A stretch of DNA of 19,001 bases from Dictyocoela muelleri (lineage: Eukaryota > Microsporidia): positions 1-19,001 of the forward strand of contig SDVU01000157.1 in NCBI GenBank assembly GCA_016256075.1, written 5' to 3'. The translations under genes were made by a program, and so were the position numbers. Numbering within the stretch: position 1 is the first letter of the stretch; each line of letters starts with the position of its first letter. Below, piece after piece: positions 8,085-16,316 of the stretch. The notes below the pieces were generated by a model. That model ran no database searches. It was not told where the DNA came from and worked only from the letters and a program-made list of their open reading frames with translations.

Positions 8085-8888
8085 AGTGTTATGGAATATA
8101 ACCACCCCCGGCATATAATGACCCCTATTTAATTAAATTGAAAATTTAAAAAAAAAATTGATATTAAATTTTATTATAATAGCCTCATGACACATAAAGA
8201 CCCCCTATTTTATTAATAAAAAATCAATTTTTGATATGAAATTTTATTAAGACTGTCAAGAAATATATTCGGTGGCATAAAACGACCCACCTATTTTATT
8301 AATGAAAATATTAATTTATTTATAATAAATTTTATTATACTGAAATTAAATTAATTAAACATTATTAAATATAATTTAAGTTATTTTTCATATATTTCAA
8401 TTAAAAATTTTTCTAGTTTTAAATAAAGATATTAAAATTATTTTTTTATATTTTTATTATTTTAATATTTAAACGGTATTTTTTGAAAAATTCATGTTTA
8501 AATATTAAAATAATAAAAATATAAAAAAATCATTTTAATATCTTCATTTAAAACTAGAAAAAATTTTAATTGAAATATATGAAAAATAACTTAAATTATA
8601 TTTGATAATGTTTAATTAAATTTAATTTCAGTATAATAAAATTTATTATAAATAAATTAATATTTTCATTAATAAAATAGGGGGGTCGTTTTATGCCACC
8701 GAATATTTTTATTGACTGTCTTAATAAAATTTATTATCAAAAATTGCTTTTTTATTAATAAAATAGGGGGGTCGTTATGTGTCATGAGGCTATTAATAAA
8801 ATTTCATATCAAAAATTGATTTTTTAAAATTTTCAATTTAATTAAATAGGGGCTATTATATGCCGGGGTGGTTATATTCCACAACACT
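8085..8888. mobile_element. Foldback element: 804-bp near-palindrome with tripled subrepeats
   Basis: Two arms of about 390 bases (8085-8474 and 8496-8888) are near-perfect reverse complements around a 21-base centre. The outer ends read AGTGTTATGGAATATAACC and, inverted, AGTGTTGTGGAATATAACC. Each arm holds three related direct subrepeats of about 80 bases, each with a GACCCCCTATTTTATTAAT-like core (left arm starts about 8111, 8191, 8275; right-arm counterparts near 8673, 8763, 8846). There is no coding capacity. Long inverted arms made of subrepeats are typical of foldback-type elements. Mobility in this genome is inferred, not shown. Confidence 0.75.
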
Positions 8889-9209
8889 TTATGCTGTTTT
8901 TAGTGCACGCCTCATTGTATTTAAATTTAAAAGAAAGTATCGTTTATATAATTCAGATCGCATGAATATTTTACAATTTTACTTTTTTAAAAATATATTC
9001 TTTTATGACATTTTCGGGAATTTTATATCATGATGATATATTTGATCGGAATCTATTTATTTTATGAAAATATAAATTTAATAGCATCTTTTTCCAGCTT
9101 ATTTTATTATAATAATTTTATTTTGGTCTATAAGAGTTTTAATGTTGCGGTGATAAAGCGATGTTTCGCCGGATAAAGACAAATTCCGCTTTACAATTAA
9201 GAAATATAA
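8889..9209. other. Gene-free A+T-rich spacer
   Basis: No gene seen. A weak stem AAAGCG (about 9155) and CGCTTT (about 9188), and the small palindrome ATATCATGATGATAT near 9028, are the only structures noticed. Confidence 0.3.
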
Positions 9210-9645
9210 TTACATGTCATAATATCCATATTTACCAACCCGACCAGTCGTTCTAACTTTGATCCTTGACCTTTTGTTCGCCATGTTAAAGTAATACGTC
9301 AGTATCTGGCTACCCAAGAGCTGAGCTCTATACTCTATTTCCGTTTTAATAATGACTAAGCAGGACGCAGGTAATTAATAACTTTTTCATGATTTTTTTC
9401 ACTACTTATTTTGCCAAAATACGTTGCGTATTCATATCTACTCCTAGGTGGGTCCCTCTACATAACTATAAAGGATTATACCAAACTTACTCGACTATAG
9501 CTTTAACAACTTTATATTACTAAGATAGTTATTGTTCATTTAATGTCAGTCCCAATTATTTATTAAAGTGACTTTAAATAATTCAATCCTCGATACTTAA
9601 ATTTTACATTCAATAATTGAAACAAGTGAGTTATCTGACCCTTGA
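9210..9645 (-). mobile_element. SINE-like repeat with tRNA-derived head, copy 2
   Basis: Minus-strand copy of the repeat at 620-1070. The head (9640 down to about 9575) reads GGTCAGATAACTCACTTG, then TTGAATGTAAAATTTAAG, then a decayed B box GAGGATTGAATTA. Body blocks shared with copy 1 include AATAATGACTAAGCAGGA and GCAGGTAATTA (plus-strand reading, about 9344-9380). It ends only about 120 bases from the start codon of the P5A ATPase, so it may lie in, or bound, that gene's upstream region. Confidence 0.58.
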
Positions 9646-9759
9646 AAAGGGTTTTTAAATTCGTTTTTTAAATAATAAACCACAAAAGGTGCCAAAAATT
9701 TTTAAGACAGGTTAAGTTAAATCAAATTAAATTAAAATTTCAAAAAAATTTAAATAAAA

Positions 9760-9764
9760 CCCCC
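9760..9764 (+). promoter_or_regulatory. CCC-type start-proximal motif of the P5A ATPase gene
   Basis: CCCCC sits two bases before the ATG at 9767, in an otherwise A/T-rich leader. In microsporidia a CCC- or GGG-like motif immediately upstream of the start codon is known to mark transcription/translation starts with extremely short leaders. It supports this ATG as the true start. Confidence 0.65.
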
Positions 9765-9766
9765 AC

Positions 9767-12700
9767 ATGAAATCAAAAACTCAATCACTACAAATCTTCA
9801 AAAAGAAACCATTAATCCTAAGAACATACATATTACCCCTCTACACAATTCCAATAACATCATACCTAACAAAATCATACCAAATCATACCATTATTCAC
9901 TGTTTTGATTTCCGTCATCCTTTATCTTTCAACTTTCTGGTTTTTAAAATTGAACATTCTTTTTGGATTAAAAAAAATTGAAAATAAAAATAAATTCGAT
10001 CAAAACGAAAATAACAATGACAATAATCTTTTCATTCTTTATAAAAATACTTTATGCCCTATTAATAAAAATATTTTCATTTATAAAAATCGATCATACT
10101 TGATTGATGAAAAGATATACAAACTTAAACCAGTCATTGAAAGAGATTTTAATTATTACAAGAATATTAACATAAACAATAATATTAATAATAATATTAA
10201 AAATGATATTAATAATAATAATGATGATAATAATATTAATGATGATAATAATATTAATGATGATAACATTGATGATGATAACAATATTAACTTTATTAAT
10301 AATGAAACATACACATCAACACCTTATGTCCCAAAATTCATGATTGAAAACTATCCTAAAAATATTTTCAACATTCCTTGCCCATCATTCACCTCGCTAC
10401 TAGTCGAACACTTAACAGCGCCATTCTTCGTTTTCCAAATTTTCTGTTCCATTTTGTGGTGTCTTGATGATTATATTTATAATTCATTATTGACGATGTT
10501 TATTCTTTTTGTTTTTGAATCGGGTGTTGTTTTCCAAAGATTAACGACAATCAAGATTTTTAAAAATATGAATGTTCAAGAATGTAAAGTCAGGTTGTTA
10601 TTTAGATATGATTATTCTCAAAAGGATGAAAATAAAAACAAAAATAATATTAATGATAATAAAGACAATATTAATATCAATAATAATAAAGATAATAAGG
10701 ATATTAATATTAAGGATATTAATAATAAGGATATTAATATTAATGATATTAATGATACATCATCAGTTGATTTGAAAACAACAATTACAACATCGAATTT
10801 AAACAATGTTATGAACAATACAATAAAAAATCCAAATATAGTTTTCAATAGAAATGAAATAATTTCATCGACAGAAATTCTTCCTGGTGATATAATCAGC
10901 ATTTCATCACCGGGAATTCAGGTACCTTGTGATTTACTTCTTTTGAAAGGATCATGTGCTGTTGATGAAAGTATGTTGAGTGGGGAAAGTGTTCCTTTTG
11001 TTAAGGAAGATATTCGTGAGTGTGTTAATACTTTAAGTTTGACAAAGCATAAAAAACATATACTTTTTGGTGGAACTAAAATTGTTAAGATTGAAGAAAC
11101 AAAAGGTGGATATTTTGAAAATAATGATTTGCATAAAAATGAAAACTATAAATTAAAAAAATCGCATGAACGAAATGATCAAGGAGAGACAAAAATTCGA
11201 CAAAGAAAAATAAATTTGGGAAATGAAGTTAAAAGGGAGTCAATGAAAAAAACTTTGATTAACAACATCAATTATAACAACAGCATGACTAATAACAACA
11301 ATGATAGCAACAACATGACTAATAACAGCAACATAAATAATAACAACAAACTGAATAATAACAACTATAACAAAAACATAAATAATAACAATAATAACAA
11401 CAAACTGAATAATAACAACAAACTGAATAACAATGAACTTATACTATTTACCCTCTCAACAGGATTTTCAACACAACAAGGAAAATTAATTTCAAAAATG
11501 ATATCATCAGAAAAACCAATCTCAACCAATAACTTTGAATCATTAATATTCATCCTCTATCTATTGATATTTGCACTCATAAGCTCAGGGTACGTATTAT
11601 ACAGTGGACTTAAATACAACACTAAATCCTCTTATAAACTATTTCTTGATATAATTATTATTATAACAAATGTAATACCACCAGAATTACCACTTGAAAT
11701 GACTATAGCAGTGAATTCAGCAATGCATAAATTGATTGAAAAAGGAATATTTTGCATAGAACCATTTAGAATACCAAAGGCAGGCGAAGTTAATATATGC
11801 TTTTTTGATAAGACTGGGACATTAACAGAAAATGATTTGGAATTAAAAATGATTGACACGCAAGAAGGTGTTATTCATTTTGATCTTAATAATTACGTTA
11901 ATCAACGTAAAGATTATGATAATATTAAAAATAATAGTAAAGATTATGATAATATTAAAAATGATAGTAAAGATTATTATAATATTAAAAATGATAGTAA
12001 AGATTATTATAATATTAAAAATAAAGCTAGTAGTGATAATATCATTAATAAGACTAAAAGTGATAATATCATTAATAAAGCTAGTAGTGATAATATCATT
12101 AATAAGACTAAGAGTGATAATATCATTAATAATAGTTGTAACAATTTAAAATCATTATCTGATTTATCCATTGAATTAAAACAACGTATAATAAAAGTGG
12201 TATCAACTTGTCATTCAATGATACAAATAAATGATAAAACCCTCGGTGACCCACTTGAAAAAAGTGCAATTGAAAAATTAAATATTGATTTTAATGATGC
12301 TAAATATAAAATTGAAAAGAAATATTATTTCAGTTCTCAATTGAGAAGGATGACTGTTTTAGCTAATGAAGTTAATAGTGATAACAAGGCTATTAAAAAT
12401 AGTAATCATAAAATTACTAAAAATAAAGTGACTAATCATAAAAAAGGGAATAATAAAAAAGAAAATGATAAAAAGATTACTAATGACAACTACTTCGTTA
12501 CTGTTAAAGGCGCCCCAGAAGTTTTAAAAACGATGATTAAAGACGCCCCTGAAGATTATGATAGATATTTAGATTATGCTAAAAGGGGATACAGAGTCAT
12601 TAGTATCTGTTATAAAGATATTTATAAAAATAAAACAATTAATAATGGAAATTATAATAATATAAATAAGAAAGATGATATTAATGATAATATTAATAAT

Positions 12701-14242
12701 GATAATATTAATGATATTAATGATAATATTAATAATGATAGTATTAATGATAATATTAATAGTAATAATATTAATGATAATATTAATAGCAATGATATTA
12801 ATGATAATGAGATCTTTATTCGTGAAAATCTCGAAAAAGATCTTACATTCTGTGGATTTTTTCTTTTTGAATCAAAAATAAAAAATGATGCTTTTGAAAA
12901 TATTAGCCATTTATTGGAATCAGGACATAAAATAGTCATGATTACCGGTGATAACAAATTGACCGCAGTCAGTGTCGCACAAAAACTGGGATTTTATAAT
13001 GGTCACGCATTAGAAGGCGATGAAATAGAAAAAGTTTTAAATAATAATAAAAAAGAATATCACGAAAAAAACAAATTTGAAAATGATGATGAAAATATTT
13101 ATGATAATGAAATTGAAAGATATAGCGTCTTTGCTAGAGCTGATCCTTCTCACAAAGAAAAAATTATTAAGAAATTTCAATCGATAAAAAATAAAAATAC
13201 CAAAAATAAATATATCACACTGATGTGTGGAGACGGGACTAATGATGTTGGAGCATTGAAGATATCAGATATTGGTATTGCATTACTTAACAATAATAAA
13301 GATATAATAAATAATAAAGATACATTAAAAGATATTTCTAAAGACACCCCTATCACTAATAAAACATCAATCAAAGAAATATTTGATAAACAATTAGCAT
13401 CAGTATCTACGAATTTAAAACTTGGTGATGCAAGTGTAGCTGCGCCATTCACATCAAAATCGGGACTAATATCATCAGTGGTCGATTTAATTCGCCAAGG
13501 AAGATCAACAAAAGTTACTGTTCTCCAAATGTATAAAATAATAGGTGCTAATTCAATAATTACGGCTTATTCATTAGGATTTTTAGATTCAATAGGAATT
13601 AGATTCAGTGATAAACAGATGACATTTTCAGGAATTTTAATTTCATTTGCATTTATTTTCATGACCAGCAGTCAAAGTCTAAAACGAATTTCAAAAGAGA
13701 GACTTAAAGTAGGAATTTTAAGTTTTTATGTTTTCATTTCTATTCTCCTTCAAAGTCTTGTTCATGTCATTTTTTATTATGTCTTGCTAAAAATTAATTA
13801 TAAGATTGAAAAGCATCAATGGGGAGGATTATTGAAATTTATTATTCAGTTAATTATTAATGATAAAGATAATAACTTAATAAATAATGATCAAAGCAAA
13901 AACTTAATAAATAATAACCAGATAAGTGAAAAATTCTATCCATCTCTTCTGAATACAAGTCTCTTTATTTTCTCAACATATCAACAACTTTGCACATTCA
14001 TTGTCAATTACATAGGAAGACCATACAGAGAATCATTGATTGAAAATAAGAAGCTTAGAAACACAATTATGATTCTGATTTTATTTCTTATTTCAGTTAT
14101 TTTTAATTTATATGAAGAATTTAATTTGGGTATGGAGTTTGTTGATTTGTCTGATATTCGATTTGAATTAGTTTTTTGTATTATCAGCGATTTTATTTTT
14201 TGTTATGGGATTGAAAAAATTTGTCGATTTGTGTTTTGGTAG
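9767..14242 (+). CDS. SPF1: P5A-type ATPase, ER transmembrane-helix dislocase (Spf1/ATP13A1 family)
   Basis: A 1491-residue P-type ATPase. Actuator motif SGES is at 405-408, the P5A-type M4 motif PPELPLE at 638-644, the phosphorylation motif DKTGTLT at 681-687, nucleotide-domain KGAPE at 914-918, TGDN at 1060-1063 and the hinge GDGTNDVGALK at 1155-1165. GDASVAAPFTSK further on is a P5A hallmark. Membrane segments: about 17-33 and 41-61 (the extra N-terminal pair of P5 pumps), 219-257, 592-645, and several after 1195. Family members use ATP to extract mis-inserted or mistargeted transmembrane helices from the ER membrane. Yeast Spf1 is about 1215 residues. The excess here lies in Asn/Asp/Lys-rich inserts (about 133-180, 285-345, 495-560, 715-793, 958-1022) that spare all catalytic motifs. 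There is one uninterrupted frame, no intron, and a CCCCC motif before the start. It is convergent with the TFIIA gene. Confidence 0.95.
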   Translation: MKSKTQSLQIFKKKPLILRTYILPLYTIPITSYLTKSYQIIPLFTVLISVILYLSTFWFLKLNILFGLKKIENKNKFDQNENNNDNNLFILYKNTLCPINKNIFIYKNRSYLIDEKIYKLKPVIERDFNYYKNININNNINNNIKNDINNNNDDNNINDDNNINDDNIDDDNNINFINNETYTSTPYVPKFMIENYPKNIFNIPCPSFTSLLVEHLTAPFFVFQIFCSILWCLDDYIYNSLLTMFILFVFESGVVFQRLTTIKIFKNMNVQECKVRLLFRYDYSQKDENKNKNNINDNKDNININNNKDNKDINIKDINNKDININDINDTSSVDLKTTITTSNLNNVMNNTIKNPNIVFNRNEIISSTEILPGDIISISSPGIQVPCDLLLLKGSCAVDESMLSGESVPFVKEDIRECVNTLSLTKHKKHILFGGTKIVKIEETKGGYFENNDLHKNENYKLKKSHERNDQGETKIRQRKINLGNEVKRESMKKTLINNINYNNSMTNNNNDSNNMTNNSNINNNNKLNNNNYNKNINNNNNNNKLNNNNKLNNNELILFTLSTGFSTQQGKLISKMISSEKPISTNNFESLIFILYLLIFALISSGYVLYSGLKYNTKSSYKLFLDIIIIITNVIPPELPLEMTIAVNSAMHKLIEKGIFCIEPFRIPKAGEVNICFFDKTGTLTENDLELKMIDTQEGVIHFDLNNYVNQRKDYDNIKNNSKDYDNIKNDSKDYYNIKNDSKDYYNIKNKASSDNIINKTKSDNIINKASSDNIINKTKSDNIINNSCNNLKSLSDLSIELKQRIIKVVSTCHSMIQINDKTLGDPLEKSAIEKLNIDFNDAKYKIEKKYYFSSQLRRMTVLANEVNSDNKAIKNSNHKITKNKVTNHKKGNNKKENDKKITNDNYFVTVKGAPEVLKTMIKDAPEDYDRYLDYAKRGYRVISICYKDIYKNKTINNGNYNNINKKDDINDNINNDNINDINDNINNDSINDNINSNNINDNINSNDINDNEIFIRENLEKDLTFCGFFLFESKIKNDAFENISHLLESGHKIVMITGDNKLTAVSVAQKLGFYNGHALEGDEIEKVLNNNKKEYHEKNKFENDDENIYDNEIERYSVFARADPSHKEKIIKKFQSIKNKNTKNKYITLMCGDGTNDVGALKISDIGIALLNNNKDIINNKDTLKDISKDTPITNKTSIKEIFDKQLASVSTNLKLGDASVAAPFTSKSGLISSVVDLIRQGRSTKVTVLQMYKIIGANSIITAYSLGFLDSIGIRFSDKQMTFSGILISFAFIFMTSSQSLKRISKERLKVGILSFYVFISILLQSLVHVIFYYVLLKINYKIEKHQWGGLLKFIIQLIINDKDNNLINNDQSKNLINNNQISEKFYPSLLNTSLFIFSTYQQLCTFIVNYIGRPYRESLIENKKLRNTIMILILFLISVIFNLYEEFNLGMEFVDLSDIRFELVFCIISDFIFCYGIEKICRFVFW
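11909..12130 (+). repeat. In-frame tandem repeats inside the P5A ATPase gene
   Basis: Four 30-base units encode KDYDNIKNNS-like decapeptides (residues about 715-754). They are followed by about four units encoding SDNIINK-type repeats (about 755-790). They lie after the phosphorylation site, in the nucleotide-binding domain region, probably as a surface loop. Other inserts in the gene are AAT/GAT-type trinucleotide runs. Near-identical units indicate recent slippage or unequal exchange. Confidence 0.85.
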
Positions 14243-14493
14243 TTGTTAAACTAAATGAGAATAAAAAGATCTGATTAATAAAACATTTGAAGGTTTTAAA
14301 AAATTTATATTTTTAAGGTTAAATATTTACTAATTAATAAAATTAGGATAAAAAATATAATTAGGTTAAAAGTTTAATTATTAATATTTTTAAGATTAAA
14401 AGTTTATTTTATAATATTGTTAAGGTTAATTGTTTATTAATTAATATTATTAATTTTTACTCATAAAAGTTTATTTTATAATATTTTTTAAAC
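14243..14493. other. 3' intergenic region between convergent genes, with degenerate repeats
   Basis: 251 bases separating the ends of the P5A ATPase and TFIIA genes. Two AATAAA polyadenylation-like signals follow the ATPase stop (14260-14265 and 14277-14282), though such words are common in A/T-rich DNA. Between 14310 and 14490 the block AAAAGTTTATTTTATAATAT occurs twice and AGGTTAA-type blocks recur, a decayed tandem repeat. Confidence 0.5.
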
Positions 14494-14847
14494 TCACTTT
14501 ATATCTTTCTTTTTTCGTCTTCGTCGACGGCCACTATCATTAGTAGTATCACTATCACAAGCAACAATCATAACATTTTCTGATCGTATAAGTTCATTAT
14601 TAATGGTCATTACAAAATTTTTAGTTTTAAACTTCCAAACCCCATCAACATGATTATAACTTGATACATGTCCTTTGAAATTTATATTTGATTGTACAAA
14701 GTCTCTGAAGATCATTGGAATTGTTTCATCAAATTTTGACATTACCATTTTAGCTTGGTATGGTGATAGTTCGTTTTTAGATACTTTTTCGTCGATTGTG
14801 TCTTGTAGAGCTTTTCCGATTATGCTTTCGCGGTAGAATTCGTACAT
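14494..14847 (-). CDS. TOA2: Transcription initiation factor IIA small (gamma) subunit
   Basis: 117 residues, normal for the family. The N-terminal YEFYRESIIGKALQDTIDE (about 2-20) and the following helices match the TFIIA-gamma four-helix-bundle domain (YqlYR-tt-G-sLqe-LDEl). The C-terminal part, about residues 57-97 (NFKGHVSSYNHVDGVWKFK, then ENVMIVACDSDT), matches the beta-barrel domain, including the conserved v-w-f and kIVACD blocks. TFIIA binds TBP-TATA complexes and stabilises RNA polymerase II preinitiation complexes in the nucleus; its partner is the large subunit Toa1. An Arg/Lys-rich tail (RRRRRKKK) closes the protein and may be a nuclear-localisation or DNA-contact tail. The start is supported by GGGGG (CCCCC on the coding strand) directly abutting the ATG. 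Convergent with the P5A ATPase; no operon. Confidence 0.92.
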   Translation of the reverse strand: MYEFYRESIIGKALQDTIDEKVSKNELSPYQAKMVMSKFDETIPMIFRDFVQSNINFKGHVSSYNHVDGVWKFKTKNFVMTINNELIRSENVMIVACDSDTTNDSGRRRRRKKKDIK

Positions 14848-14852
14848 GGGGG
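14848..14852 (-). promoter_or_regulatory. CCC-type start-proximal motif of the TFIIA gene
   Basis: On the minus strand CCCCC touches the ATG at 14847 with no gap. Together with the same feature before the P5A ATPase it fits the microsporidian start-proximal motif. Confidence 0.65.
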
Positions 14853-14855
14853 TTT

Positions 14856-14960
14856 AATTAAATTAAATTTTAAGAATTAAATTTTAAGAATTTAATTTTA
14901 AGAATTAAATTCTCTGAATTAAATTCTATGAATTAAATTCTTAAAATTTAATTTTGTGAA
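14856..14960. repeat. Minisatellite upstream of the TFIIA gene
   Basis: About seven imperfect units of roughly 14-16 bases (AATTAAATTTTAAG-like, with CTCTG and CTATG variants) begin within ten bases of the CCCCC motif, so they occupy the core upstream region of the gene. The units are partly palindromic (AATTAAATT / AATTTAATT). Confidence 0.75.
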
Positions 14961-15188
14961 TTTAAGATTTATAATTGAGAGAAAAGACGCATATTCGTGA
15001 TTTGAATTTCTTATTTTTCCATGATAGGGATCGCGAAATTGAAAAAAACTATCAAAAAATTACAATTTTAAAAAAAAGATAATTGAAATATAAAATTAAA
15101 ATTAATCATATTTATAATTATAATTTTAATTAAATGTAAAATAAATTATTTTCCAAATAGCTAACTATTAAATGATAATACTTATATT
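14961..15188. other. Gene-free A+T-rich spacer
   Basis: Nothing coding or RNA-like was recognised. It includes a run of A-rich and T-rich blocks only. Confidence 0.35.
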
Positions 15189-15635
15189 TTACATGATTAT
15201 CATATCCATAATTTTCAACACAAATAGTTGTCCCAAATTTAATCTCTAGATTTTAGATTTAGTCCTTTGATTCTTGTTAATCAATTTATAAGTAACTGCA
15301 AGATGCCCGGTGACAGACACACTTGTATATGCGAATTTCGTTTTATCAATTACTCAGCAAGATACAGTAATTATAGGCTTTTTTATAAAACTAATAAGTA
15401 ATTACTTTTTTGTCGTGTTAGATAAATCATCGCACTCATCTTCACTCCTAGGAGAGAGACATAATGTCATATTATAACAAGTCTTAATCAGTCACACTGG
15501 AACATTTTTATTTTACTCAATATTTATTTATCGGATTAAATAAATTCTCGATCATTTATTTAAGCGAGTTTAAAAATTCAAACTCTGAAATAAAAATGTA
15601 CTTTCAAGAGTGTTAAATACTGAGTACTAGTCATA
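15189..15635 (-). mobile_element. SINE-like repeat with tRNA-derived head, copy 3
   Basis: Minus-strand member of the same family as 620-1070. The body is well conserved: TATATGCGAATTTCGTTTTA and ATACTCAGCAAGATACAG-like blocks (about 15326-15378) align with 743-787. CACTCCTAGGAGAG (about 15443-15456), CATATTATAACAAGTCT and CAATCAGTCA-like blocks also recur. The head is the most decayed of the set: CTCAGTATTTAACACTCTTGA is still visible (about 15607-15627), but the B box is degraded, so it is unlikely to be transcribed by Pol III now. Confidence 0.55.
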
Positions 15636-15640
15636 ATTTC

Positions 15641-15844
15641 CTCGAGAATTTTCTAAATATATTATAAAATATAAATATTTTCAAGGTTTATAAAATAATG
15701 TCTCATACAGAATCTTCTCCTTCATCGTGACACTATTACAGCTAAGCTTAAAAAGTATAGTTGGCAAAACAACGTTATTGATATGTTTCCATTTATCGAT
15801 TAAAAACACAATCGTATAAGTGTTTCATATTAAAATATGTAACC
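15641..15844. other. Gene-free A+T-rich spacer
   Basis: No gene or repeat recognised between the SINE-like copy and the MITE-like element. Confidence 0.3.
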
Positions 15845-16316
15845 GGCCGTAGCAGTAATCCGTCGTAGAGGTTATTGAAAAAAAATGATAAATTCTTTTT
15901 TGGTGTGCAAAAAAAATATTTTTTTATGATAGGAAGAGTAATTTTTTTCTTTTTATAATTTTTTATGGGTGGATTTTATGGCGGATTTTATGATGGAAAT
16001 ATTAATAAAGGGATTTCATAAAGCGATTTTATGATGGAAATATTAATAAAGGGATTTTAGAAAGGGATTTTATGGCGGATTTATTTGCTGTTTTTTTTCG
16101 TTTTTCCAAAAAAAATATATCTAAAAACCCTCAAAATATTTCCCGTGATATTACCCTATAGAAAAACCCTCCATAAAAAACCTCTTTAAAACTATAAAAA
16201 AGTTATTTCAAACCTATCATAAAAATATAATTTTTTTTCTACCCCAAATATTTTTTTTTTGTTTTTTAAATAATCTCTACTGCCGATTACCACTACGGCC
16301 GATTACCGATACGGCC
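15845..16316. mobile_element. MITE-like element with tandem 16-bp terminal units
   Basis: Inverted ends of roughly 90-100 bases start GGCCGTAG on the left and end (inverted) GGCCGTATCGG on the right. The ends are built of 16-base units: two on the left (15845-15860, 15861-15876) and three on the right (16301-16316, 16285-16300, 16269-16284), with consensus GGCCGTAGNGGTAATC. Inner arm matches include a TTTTTATGATAGG block on both sides. The middle holds a direct tandem repeat of 41 bases (15983-16023 and 16024-16064). There is no coding capacity. This fits a non-autonomous DNA transposon; the superfamily is unknown, and no target duplication is certain. Confidence 0.65.

Noticed and set aside
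11909-12130. A CRISPR-like array because of regular repeats.
   Set aside because: Units are contiguous, in frame and coding, without spacers, inside a eukaryotic gene.
10572-12957. Several short reading frames inside the P5A ATPase gene on both strands, rich in Ile/Leu/Met.
   Set aside because: They are shadows of AAT/GAT repeat tracts in other frames and have no motifs.
9767-14242. An amoebozoan (Dictyostelium-like) origin because of Asn-rich inserts and A+T richness.
   Set aside because: C-run motifs touching start codons, intronless genes and the Merlin/Ty3/Tc1 mix fit a microsporidian better; not excluded without a search.
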